Part shown: positions 33,536 through 43,062 of the stretch, in pieces | Numbering within the stretch: position 1 is the first letter of the stretch | Layout: each line of letters opens with the position of its first letter | DNA from: Isoetes taiwanensis | Taxonomy: Eukaryota; Streptophyta; Lycopodiopsida; Isoetales; Isoetaceae | Direction of reading: 5' to 3' | Length of the DNA: 64,000 nt | Assembly: GCA_021234155.1 (NCBI GenBank) | Contig: JAJEKV010000017.1 | Location: 10,669,525-10,733,524, forward strand | The notes under the pieces: generated by a model | Database searches by the model: none | Seen by the model: the letters and a program-made list of their open reading frames with translations, nothing else | What the model was told of the DNA's origin: nothing | Position numbers and translations under genes: made by a program

Positions 33536-33901
33536 GTGCATGTTTGTCATTAAAAGATCAGTGAAGCATGAGGTTGTTCCCCTGGAGGAAAAAGGTTTAG
33601 TTGTTCATACTACTTCTGATGAACAAGTTCTTACAGGTTCTTGACGTACTAGAGAGCCGAGTGATGGCAAAAAGGCTTTTTATATTGCATATAAAAAGTT
33701 TAAAATAGAAGCATATATTCCAAGAAGCAATTTTTCTGCTCGACGTGATTCTAGTGGTGGCTCTTCTGGTGGCACGAATTGTGCTTTTCCCCGGATTAAT
33801 GGCTATAAGGACCATGCATGTTCCTTTTGTAGAAAGCACAATATGAGGACTTTAATTGTCACTTTTGACAGTTTTTTGAAAAGCACCATGCTCATAATGA
33901 C

Positions 33902-35295
33902 ATGATTTATGAAGCTCGGGCTTTGATGGTGGATTCATCCACTTTCATAGTTGACACAGGAGCAACTTTATACATGACCTATGTCAAAGAACATTTGGTG
34001 AATTATTTTCCTTTTCACTTTCAAAGACGGGTGTATCTTAGTGATGATACTTGTCATAAAGTCAAAGGTATTGGAGATTTATGTATATAGACCTCATCTA
34101 GTGTTTATATTCTAGGGCGTATTCCCCATGTTCCTGGATTGCGCAGAACACTACTTTCTGTTTCACGACTTGCTGACTTAGGTGTTGTGGTGTAGTTTGA
34201 GAGAAATGTTTGTCACTTTATTGTTGATGGTTGCATACTAGCTACTGCTCACCGCATGGGAAATCTCTATCAAATTAATCGCACTGCTGATTTTGTGAAT
34301 ATGGCGACAGATAAAGGAAATAGTTTATCGTTGCTATGGCACTGCAGGTTTGGTCATGTCAGTTCCCTTATCTTGTGGCCCTGGAACGTAATAAGGCAGT
34401 GAAAGGATTTCATTTGCATTCAACGTCGATGGGCGGTTATGTCTTGGAAAATTGCATAGGCAACCTTTTTCAAATTTGAAATTTCGACAATCGATATTCT
34501 TGACTTTGTGCATTCCGACATTTATGGTCCATTGTCGCATTCACATGGAGGTGATCGCTACTTTTTACTATTCATTGATGATTTTTCTCGATATATACAT
34601 GTTTATATTGTCAAAAATAAGTCTGAGGTGTTAACTAAGTTTAAGGAGTTCAAGAGGATAGTTGAAACGAAAACAGGTAGGCGATTGAAGAGATTGCGAA
34701 GCGACAATGGTGGTGACTATAAATCACATGCTTTTACCCAATTTTGGGCCAAAGAAGGTGTTCATCATGAGTTTACTATTCCTTATATTCCTCAGTAGAA
34801 TGAAGTGTCTGAGCGCAAGAATCATACTATCTTGAATGCTGCCTGTTGTATATTGATTCATGCAAGTTTTGAAAGTTCTTTTTGGGCAGAATCTGTGGCA
34901 ATTGCTATCTATCCTCAGAATGGATTACTTTCTGTTGCTTTAGGTGATATGACTCCATATCAGTTATGGATTGTCGATAAGCCGGATGTTGCATACTTGT
35001 GTATTTTTGGATGTTTGGCTTGGGTACATACCTCTACTCGTAAAAAGCTTGATCTGATAGAAGGTGTATTTTCTTGGGATGTTTTTTTGACACTAGTGGC
35101 TATTGCTTTTGGGATATTGAGGCGCGAAGAGTCATCTTGGGAAGCGATGTTATTTTTGATGAGACACGAATGGCTCGTGAAACCTATAATCCTACAGCTT
35201 CAACTGTCATATTGCGTGACTTTCGCACCGAAGAGGATGATGCTCCTATTGTCCTAGATTCTCCAAAGGTTATTAGTGCTCATAACCCTCCATTA
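33902..35295 (+). pseudogene. Copia-2 protease, GAG pre-integrase and integrase
   Basis: The protease has FIVDTGATLYM, with DTGA in place of the usual DSGA. Next come RTLLSVSRLADLGVVV and LWHCRFGHVS from the pre-integrase region. The integrase carries the three acidic residues in HSDIYGPLSH, LRSDNGGDYKS and SERKNHTILNAA. A stop lies at the PQ/NE junction (34797) and a frameshift near 35070, after which GYCFWDIEARRVILGSDV continues in another frame. The TRIM element interrupts the sequence at 35296. The domains are recognisable but not translatable as one protein. Confidence 0.8.
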
Positions 35296-35453
35296 TGTAA
35301 CGGGCCCATGGTAGACCGCTCGAGTATTCGATCCTTGAATGTGCCTATGGGGCATTCCCGAGACACCGTCATAAATGGGTAGAAGCGACTACTCATAAAC
35401 GTCTATACGGTTTTGCCTAGTTGATTAAGGGCATGTCAGTTAGGAACGTTACA
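35296..35453 (+). repeat. TRIM LTR, left
   Basis: 158 bp, starting TGTAACGGG and ending CGTTACA, with TG...CA termini. Confidence 0.9.
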
Positions 35454-35607
35454 GTTGGTACCAGAGCAGGTCTCGAGTTCGAGTCTCCATGGGTGCCTAT
35501 ATGTATGGGTAATTTGCAAAGACTTGGTAATCATTGTAACATGGTATGACGTAGACATGGTATAGCCTTGGATGCTCGAGGACAAGCATAGTTCTAGTGG
35601 GAGAGAC

Positions 35608-35765
35608 TGTAACGGGCCCATGGTAGACCGCTCGAGTATTCGATCCTTGAATGTGCCTATGGGGCGTTCCCGAGACACCGGCATAAATGGGTAGAAGCGA
35701 CTACTCATAAACGTCTAGACGGTTTTGCCTAGTTGGTTAAGGGCATGTCGGTTAGGAACGTCACA
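35608..35765 (+). repeat. TRIM LTR, right
   Basis: 158 bp, nearly identical to the left LTR. Differences include GGGGCG versus GGGGCA, CACCGG versus CACCGT and GTCACA versus GTTACA. Confidence 0.9.
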
Positions 35766-35975
35766 CATTAGCATCTCATACACTTCCTCATACTTCTACA
35801 TTCTCTCATAACCCTTCATGAGTCCTTCATGAACTTCCTGATACGTCCATCTCGATGAGCCCTGATGATGGTAATGGTAGCGTGGATGTGGTACTGGTTG
35901 CATCTGACATTGTTTTTTCCTCACATTGTCATTGGCAGCCTACTAAAAGGATCTTGGACTGTCATACCAGACTTG
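35766..35975 (+). pseudogene. Copia-2 pol remnant between integrase and the L1 fragment
   Basis: Copia-2 sequence resumes after the TRIM as the Ser/His-rich linker that normally lies between integrase and RT. It stops before any RT motif. Its boundary with the L1 fragment is fuzzy; CCTACTAAAAG occurs on both sides (about 35939 and 35982). Confidence 0.4.
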
Positions 35976-37637
35976 ACAACCTACTAAAAGCTTAGTTGAC
36001 CTCGTCAACCTTAGAAAAGTCTTTAGGTAGTCTTCAGAAGCTGGATTGAGTTATGAAGCCCGATAATATCCACAAAATTGAGCTGCACCAAGTAAGCTGT
36101 GATGCAAAGTTGATCACCATCATGTCCATGTCTTGTTCTCATATAAGCTGATTCTATTAATAAACCTGCAAAACCAAAAGACCTTAATGCATCCAGGAGG
36201 AGGCTATGGTGTCAATCTGGGTAGAGGGAATGGTAGGAATTTTAGGGTCAGCAAAATCTGTGGCAGAATTGAATAGATGGTTATACTTAATGGTGTAACT
36301 ATCAGCAGTGCCTTTGGTATAGAAATCAGCCATCCACATATGATCTCTAATCAGTCTGTAAAAATCCTGTTGTACCATGAGTAAGAGCAGGGTACCATAT
36401 GCATCTGCTAACATCCTATGAGTGTAGTAGGCAAATTGCCTTTCAGTGAATTCCTGATGATGCTTATGAATAAACCAGTACATATATGCCATCTGAAAGA
36501 CTTCTCTAGTGCAGCCCAAATCCTTTCTCTTGCCTTACATACTTCATTGTCTCTGATCATCTGCCTTACTGACCACTAATTATGAGGGGGAAATTTAACC
36601 TGATGCTCATGTGGCCTGATGTCTCCATATAGCTTAACTTCATACATACTTGAGCCTCTGTCAAACTTTCTTTCTTGGTGACCTCGACACAGCTCCATGT
36701 ATCCTAGAAAAAAGGGATATTTTAGTGTCTTGTAAAAGATAAGTTTGATTTAAACAAATTAAAATACCCCTCATATGAACCATGTCGATCCCAACACCTG
36801 TCATAATTGTTAGCAGCAATATTTCCTAGGAGCAGTAGCAGATAATTCAAAATCATATATGAAATGAATTTTAATCCAAGTAACAAGAGAATCTCTTATG
36901 TCCATATAAGCATCTATTCCTCGATTTCCAGATATTCCAAAGAGCAAGGAAGACAATAGTGTTGGTAAAAGTATTATTAGCCTGCAAGAAGTTGATAATA
37001 GAGGATCTATCTTTGGAGCCAAAATAATGATCAAACCACCTCCAAAAAGGCATAAGCTTTGAGCAGAAAAAGATATGCTTCATGCTCTTAGCCTTATTAC
37101 AAAGAAGAGGACAGAGAGGTGAGATATTAGGATCTCTATTGAAAATATTGAGCAGACAAGGGACACTTTTATTAGCTATCAACCAAGTGAAGAAAGAGAT
37201 CTTTTTAGAGCAATAAGAGTTCCATACATTATAAATAAGAGACTTTGAAGTATCTGGACTAAGATTTCAGCTAGAAGAGGCTTTCCCTGGATTCACCTTA
37301 TGATTAGGAAAATCATATATAGTGCTAACCTTATACAAGGATTTTTTGTTCAACTGCCAAAGAAGATCATTATTAGTAGATGGAGTTGGCCTCAAATTAT
37401 CAACCACCTGCTTTATATGATAGAAGATCTTCTGGTCAGAGCCAGTACCTTTAATTTTCTTTTTTAGAGCAGACCAGGTAATCCATCTATCCATGGTCCA
37501 AAGATCTCCAATTAAATTCAGAGCATGAAATCTCCATTTTTTGTAGATTTGAGGGTGCTTAATGGCAAATACACAATTAGGATCATCCTTGAAGATTGGG
37601 GCCCAGAAGATTGGCATGTTTGACTGAATGTCAGGCA
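35976..37637 (-). mobile_element. L1-b, fragment of an L1-type ORF2 C-terminus
   Basis: On the minus strand 37638-37267 and 37182-36871 give a spacer with WQLNKKSLYKVSTIYDF, then LIANKSVPCLLNIF, SPLCPLLCNKAKSMKHIFFC and LALWNIWKSRNRCLYGHKR. This is the zf-RVT end of a plant L1 ORF2. It differs clearly from L1-a, so it belongs to another L1 lineage. A stop and frameshift are present. Left of 36800 no domain is seen. No poly(A) tail or target duplication was found, so insertion followed by deletion, or illegitimate joining, is possible. Confidence 0.6.
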
Positions 37638-38113
37638 CGTTGGGATAAGAAAATTATGGACTTTTCTACATAAAGCAAGAACACCATATATCTCTTACTC
37701 TTTATGGTTATACTGATGTTGATTGTGCTGGAGATAATGACACTTTGAGATCTACTCGTGGGGCTTGTTTTCTCTTTGATAAATCTCTTGTTTTCTGGTT
37801 TAGTAAGAAGCAGCATCGTGTTGTTGTGTCCTCAACGGAAGCTGAGGATGTTGCTGCCTCTTTAGCGAGTCGAGAACTTGTTTGGTTGCGAAGAATGTTG
37901 GAATGTTTTCAACAAGTGCAATTGGAGCCGACACGACTATTATGTGATAACGAGGGTACCATCAATTTGTCTCAAGATGAAGTCTTACACTCTAAATCTA
38001 AGCACATTGAAGTCCATTATCATTATGTGAAGCTGGAGGTAAAGAAAAGGGCAATTGTCTTGGATTATTGCCCGACTGACTCTATGGTTGCGGATATATT
38101 TAAAATTCATTAG
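37638..38113 (+). pseudogene. Copia-2 RNase H
   Basis: The frame reads LYGYTDVDCAGDNDTLRSTR, SLVFWFSKKQHRVVVSSTEA and HSKSKHIEVHYHYVKLEV, the classic Copia RNase H C-terminus. The conserved D-E-D acidic positions appear as YTDVD, STEAED and LLCDNEG. The stretch is open from about 37660 to the stop at 38113. Its RT partner is missing. Confidence 0.8.
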
Positions 38114-38188
38114 GGTCGAAGAAACATCTTCAATTTTCTATCTCTCTTGGTATTGTTGGAGAGCGATCATTGCGCTTGGCTAGTCGAT

Positions 38189-38253
38189 TATTACTGCTAA
38201 GATTTTCTCTCGAAAACCCAAAAGGGCGGGGGTTTTGCATCCTGGTAGTAATA
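38189..38253 (+). other. Orphan LINE-type 3' hairpin inside Copia-2
   Basis: TATTACT (38189-38195) pairs with AGTAATA (38247-38253) around TTTTCTCTCGAAAACCC and GGCGGGGGTTTTG, the same layout as hairpin 1 of LINE J2. No other LINE sequence is beside it. Confidence 0.5.
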
Positions 38254-38264
38254 TTTCTACTAGA

Positions 38265-39809
38265 CCGGGGGGGGGGAGGGATAGGCATATTGGAGTTTGC
38301 ACCCTTGGTCTATTTTTTTTTAGATGTGAGACCAAGTTTGAAGGGGGGTGTTCGAGGCATTCCAGGCCTCACAATAAATAACTATCTAGATATTCTTTAT
38401 TATTAGCATCTTAATCTTATTATTAGATGCTTTGCCTTCTGTGCCTTTTTAGGCATAATATATGTATGACATGTAAATCATAATACTATCATCTTTTGGT
38501 GTTCGCATCTCCCCTTGTTATCCACTTATTCAATATATCTATAGCTGCTATGGATTAATTGACAAATTTTTTTTTTTTTACAAAACGCATCTTAAACGCA
38601 TCTAAAATCTTAGACGCTTAGATGTTTGGATGTCTCACATCTAATGCATCTCTCTTAAAATGTTTTTGAACACTACACCAGATACCTCTAAGTTTTGATA
38701 ATTTCTTGAAATGCCATTGTTCAACTTATATGCCTCTGTAAAATTTCAAGTTTCACCAAATGCCCTTTAGTTATTTGTATTTTATTGAATGTCCTTCAAT
38801 GGATATTGATGGCACTTCTAAATGAAGTGTCTTATATTCACTGTTCCTCAAACAAAGGCATCGAACTGTCTTCTGCTTCATTGATTTTGCTCTCAAGAAT
38901 TTGCATCGTTTTGCCCTCAGGAATCTGCTCCACCATTTTGCTCTCAACAGTCTGCTCCACCAATTTGTTCTCAGTATTTGGTAAATTTTGAAACATTTGA
39001 AATTTGGGAAAACGTCACGTTATCCCAAATAGGCATATTGGGGGAAGGAGGAGGGGGGGGGGGGGATAGGCATATTGGGTTTGCACCCTTGGTCTATTTT
39101 TTTTAGATGTGAGACCAGGTTTGCAGGGGGGGTGTTCGAGGCATTCCAGGCCTCACAATAAATATCTAGATATTCTTTATTATTCACAATAAATATCTAG
39201 ATATTCTTTATTATTCACATCTTAATCTTATTATTATTATTAGATGCTTTGCCTTCTATGTCTTTTTAGGCATAATATATGTATGACATGTAAATCATTA
39301 ATACTATCATCTTTTGGTGTTTGCATCTCCCCTTGTTATCCACTTATTCAATATATCTATAGCTGCTATGGATTCATTGTCAATTTTTTTTTTTTTTACA
39401 AAACGCATCTTAAATGCATCTGAAATCTTAGACGCTTAGATTTTTGGATGTCTCACATCTAATGCATCTCTCTTAAAATGTTTTTGAACACTACACCAGA
39501 TACCTCTAAGTTTTGATAATTTCTTGAAATGCCATTGTTCAACTTATATGCCTCTGTAAAATTTCAAGTTTCACCAAATGCCCTTCAGTTATTCGTATTT
39601 TATTGAATGTCCTTCAATGGATATTGATAGCACTTCTAAATGAAATGTCTTATATTCGCGGTTCCTCAAACAAAGGCACCGAACTGTCTTCTGCTCCATT
39701 GATTTTGCTCTCAAGAATTTGCATCGTTTTGCCCTCAGGAATCTGCTCCACCAATTTGTTCTCAGTATTTGGTAAATTTTGAAACATTTGAAATTTGGGA
39801 AAACGTCAC
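38265..39809. repeat. Tandem duplication of the Copia-2 3' end and flank
   Basis: The block from about 38265 to 39023 is repeated at about 39050-39809. Each copy has a G run, GATAGGCATATTGG, the PPT, the LTR (38349-38535 and 39133-39353), the flank CTATAGCTGCTATGG, a T run, and a tail ending AACGTCACGTTAT. The second LTR has an extra internal duplication of the AATAAATATCTAGATATTC phrase. The flank is included, so the duplication came after the Copia-2 insertion. Minus-strand G/C runs of 9-14 bases sit at the joints. Confidence 0.85.
38349..38535 (+). mobile_element. Copia-2 3' LTR
   Basis: 187 bp, starting TGTTCGAGG right after the polypurine tract AAGGGGGG (38341-38348) and ending TTCAATA, followed by the target duplication TATCT. 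Confidence 0.9.
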
Positions 39810-40392
39810 GTTATGGATCACAAGGGCATTTGGAAATTTAACATGGAACTTAAGGCCATTTGGGGAATTAATGTAAATCTTAAGGGCATCTGAACAAATT
39901 CAAGAAATTCAAAACACTTTGTATCTTGGACTAAGAGCATTTTGAAGAAATTTTCAAAACTCAGGAATATTTGGTGAGATTCGTCAAAACATAATGGTAG
40001 TTTGTAGTTTTTCCCAACTCTATAACGTGGCAAATATTTCCACTGTGTTTCCAGAAGTTACTTTTTGTGGCATTCGATATATAGTCCGAACAAAGATCCC
40101 ATATGTCCTCCTATGAAGTCCAAGATATGTCCCCACTTTCAGTCCTATGAAGTCCAAAATCTAATTTGGAATTGTGGCTTAGGTAGGGAACTTTGAATTT
40201 GCCCCTTCAAATCCAATGTCACAAACAGCCGCAATGGAATGGATCTGGCATGAAGTGGTAGCTGCGCATCTGTGTGAAAATCTGATTTGGAGCATAACTA
40301 CCAACTTAAAGGTAACTGGGCCTTGATTTACCAGCTTAAAGTAATCTTGACCTTGATTCTTCACTAGGCCTATGCTGCAAAGATATCACACA
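39810..40392. other. Intergenic, nothing recognised
   Basis: This is a noncoding spacer with repeated AAGGGCATTTGG-like phrases at 39828-39895, a short imperfect tandem repeat. Confidence 0.4.
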
Positions 40393-40570
40393 GTAAAGTT
40401 CAGGGGGAAGATATTTCGCCATATTTCAGGCCTAGATTACAACAGATAATCGCTTCCTCTCCTCCGATGCTGGCTTCATCTCCTCCGATGCTGGCTGATA
40501 ACGGAGTAATCAACCTTTTGTGGCTACGATGGCACCACGTGGCAAGAAATATCTTCCCCCTGAACTTTAC
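40393..40570. mobile_element. MITE-like element with long near-perfect TIRs
   Basis: The left end GTAAAGTTCAGGGGGAAGAT and the right end, read on the minus strand, are identical for 25 bases (to ATATTTC) and similar for a few more (GCCA versus TTGCCA). The 178-bp unit also contains two tandem copies of CTCCTCCGATGCTGGCT. I found no convincing target duplication, so the superfamily is unknown. Confidence 0.6.
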
Positions 40571-41019
40571 GTGAGGAAATGGGACCAGGCTCGCCCTGCC
40601 GGGCTCGCCAGGTCCTTACCCCGCGTAAGGGCCTACGGGCAAACATTACCTCTACCTTAAGGTTTTCTTTCTTTTAGCCTTGCTAGCATAACTTGCATAT
40701 ACTTCTTATTAGGAGAGTATTGATATGCCCAAAGGGGCCATGCCAGTAGGTCACATTGGGTAAGGCCAGGCCATTAACAGGCATGCAAAGACCATTACAA
40801 CTTACAAAATCAAGACGACTGGTTTTATTTTGATGAACATGTAATTTCTTAGCTCCTACATGGATACTAGTTACAGATGAAACAGTTTATGACGGACTTA
40901 TAAAATGTGATGACTGATCTTTTAATCCTTGTAACAATTTAACAGAATACAATATGGATTGAAAACCTTAATGTACAACGGCACAGGTATCTCCACCAAG
41001 TAATTTAAGAGTGACATAT
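40571..41019. other. Downstream region of the RopGAP locus
   Basis: No domain was seen. A GC-rich patch at 40575-40655 contains small inverted words (GCCGGGCTCGCC, CCCGCGTAAGGGCC). The 3' UTR of the RopGAP should lie next to 41020. Confidence 0.35.
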
Positions 41020-43062
41020 TCACCAGGCCTCCACCCTTTCATTGTGATGCAGTCTATGTATAAGTCCCACTCTGGCCTTCTGCATGTCCTTGTTAGAATG
41101 TGGCGCCAAACAATACCCCACTTTTGACAACTCAGAAGATTCATTTTCTGTACTAAGAAGATTAGCGTTAAAACTATTATCAAGTTCATTAGAAACTATT
41201 TCTTCTCTACTAACAAGTTTGCCACTACTGCTGTCATCCTGTTCATTAAAAACATCAATTCCTTTGCTAAGAAGACCGTCATTGCAGCCATCATCATGCT
41301 CATCTTCATCTCGTGTCACCATTATCAGTGAGCTATGGCCAGACTCTAGCATGACCTCTTGTCGATCCCGTAATGTTCTTACTATGAGTGTCTTCAAGAA
41401 ATTCATGACTTGGACAGCATGCATTAGTGCTGTCAACGGATCAACCATCTGCATGAGATCAACGTTTTAGTTCATCCTTTCAACCAAACTTGCATTGAAC
41501 TTGTGACGAAGTACCTGTGTCATGTTTGGTGCAAAAACCATAGCAATGTTCCGTGCATTCATTTTATTGAAAGATTCTTCTTGTACAACATCTGCCATAA
41601 GGTTGATTGCCCAGTCCAACAGTGCTGCTTGAGACAAGGGAAGTAGCTTGACAAGCTGCACACATTGTATCTCAGTATTGCATTGCAAAACTTGCTCCGG
41701 TGTCAAGGAATCTAGCACGCCCTTAGGTAGCTCACGGAACCATGCCTGCCAAGGTCATTTTCTATGTTTCATAAGGACCTCTAAAATGAAGGTGAAGAGC
41801 TTCATTATCAGAGAAGTGGTAGAGGTATTTATGGGGCTTCTCACTGTCCCACTAAACATAATTATACCAGTTTCTCACAGTTCCTATCAATGCACTTTCT
41901 TGCAATAAACATAGTCTATACACTTCAAAAAAAGCAATCTTTTCTTTATGCCAAGATATTACTTACAGGATAAAAATGCCTACAGGAAAACAAAAGAAAA
42001 GAAGTAGGATAATTCACTGTTTACAGCCTTACAATTTGTTTATCGTACCAAAATCAAATTGTTCAAAAGGAAAACTAGGATCAACCATGCCCATGTTTTC
42101 ATTCTAGAAAGCTCTCTAAATAACAGTGCACTCCATAAGTAAATTACCCCATTTTTAAACAGAATTTCTACTAAATCTTGTAAAAATAAAATTCCATATT
42201 CCGAAAATAATAGTGCTTCTAATGCATACCTTGATAAGGCCAGCTAATTAATGAAGGTCTATATCATGTGGCACGACGCCCTTATTCAGCTGCTGCCTTA
42301 CGTGTTCTTTGTGACTATTTTCAGCATTTATCCTAAAAATACCTTCTGCCTGCCAGAAGCTTACTATTTTATCAAATGTGGTGGGAAGTACGAAGTTGCT
42401 TTGAAATGGTGTACCTTTAAGCCGCCCTGGCTGTACAGCCTTTCTTGCATGAGAAGCAAAATAGTTGGAACACTGTTGCCTTTAGAATCATACGAACATT
42501 GCATAGATTCAGGGGACACTCCAAAAACGCTGGCACTGTCAAATGCAACAATAGAATAAATATAGGCTTAAAGAAGCAAGTGCAAGAACAAGAGAAAATA
42601 CCTTGCACTAGGCACCCTTCTTGGGATTTCAATTTCAAACTCCACGGGAAGACCCAAAAAACCGTTAAATCTATCAAATGTAACATGTGTAACATGTCGA
42701 ACATTTGTAGGCCAACCAATATCCATCGATGCTTCATCTTGGGACGTTTTACAAGTTAACAAGGAACGCCGTAGAGTGGCAAGGACAATGGCCAACATAG
42801 AGATCTGTTGTTCATCTCTTGTTTTATGTCTGGCTTCTACCTTAATTCGTTCTACTTCGTACTGATGTAAGGCTCGAGAAGCAGTTTCTGCAACCCTGTT
42901 CTTTTGAAAGCGGGATAATGGAATACCTGTATCCTCTGACGAATCATTATTGTCCGAAACATACAGAGCAGGCGATGGCGCAAAACTATGACCATCCAAA
43001 TCGAACAAGTCCGGTGACAAATTTCCTACATGTTTGTCTCCTACATGAAGAACTTCCGCCAT
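41020..43062 (-). pseudogene. ROPGAP: RopGAP: CRIB plus RhoGAP domain, with in-frame stop
   Basis: Five exons join with GT-AG borders: 43062-42602, 42535-42415, 42349-42230, 41745-41515 and 41448-41020 (about 453 codons). Exon 1 starts MAEVLHVGD and carries the CRIB motif (DIGWPTNVRHVTHVTFDRF, from about residue 114). The RhoGAP domain follows: ASVFGVSPESMQ, ILLLMQERLYSQGGLK, AEGIFRINAENS with the arginine finger, AWFRELPKGVLDSLTPEQV, LLDWAINLMADVVQ, FAPNMTQ and MVDPLTALMHAVQVM. Plant RopGAPs switch off ROP GTPases at the plasma membrane in cell polarity and hypoxia signalling. At 42250-42248 (codon about 228) a TAA stands where the family has Cys in DIDLH-x-LAGLIK. Everything else looks conserved, so this is a young pseudogene or a sequence error. 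The tail from exon 5 is acidic and unconserved. Confidence 0.8.
42248..42250 (-). other. In-frame TAA inside the RhoGAP domain
   Basis: Exon 3 (42349-42230) is exactly 40 codons long and in phase with exons 2 and 4. Codon 34 of it is TAA, inside the otherwise conserved DIDLH...LAGLIK stretch. Confidence 0.8.

Larger units (their letters stand above)
35296..35765 (+). mobile_element. TRIM element, 470 bp, with intact LTRs
   Basis: Two 158-bp LTRs (35296-35453 and 35608-35765) start TGTAACGGGCCCATGG and end GGAACGT(T/C)ACA. They differ at only a handful of positions. The interior is 154 bp: a PBS-like TGGTACCAGAGCAGGTCTCG right after the first LTR (resembling the initiator tRNA-Met complement over an extended length) and a purine tract GTGGGAGAGAC right before the second. 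The target duplication CATTA is exact at 35291-35295 and 35766-35770. No coding capacity. Size and structure define a terminal-repeat retrotransposon in miniature. Confidence 0.92.
28616..38535 (+). mobile_element. Copia-2, Ty1-copia element with nested insertions
   Basis: LTRs start TGTTCGAGG and end in (C/T)AATA. The target duplication TATCT is exact at 28611-28615 and 38536-38540. The order is 5' LTR (split by LINE J2), PBS 32932-32943, gag, protease, integrase, a TRIM insertion, an L1 fragment where RT should be, RNase H, PPT and 3' LTR 38349-38535. This order (integrase before RNase H) is Ty1-copia. Stops and frameshifts are found throughout. Once insertions are removed the element is only about 3.6 kb, so RT was lost. 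Confidence 0.9.

Noticed and set aside
36184-36519. Minus-strand 111-codon frame left of the L1 fragment
   Set aside because: It matches no L1 or host domain and lies beyond the zf-RVT end, so it is probably a chance frame in L1 3' or unrelated DNA.
42568-42737. Reading through intron 1 of the RopGAP as coding
   Set aside because: The frame loses family similarity exactly at the GT at 42601. Joining to the AG before 42535 restores the conserved ASVFGVSPES block.
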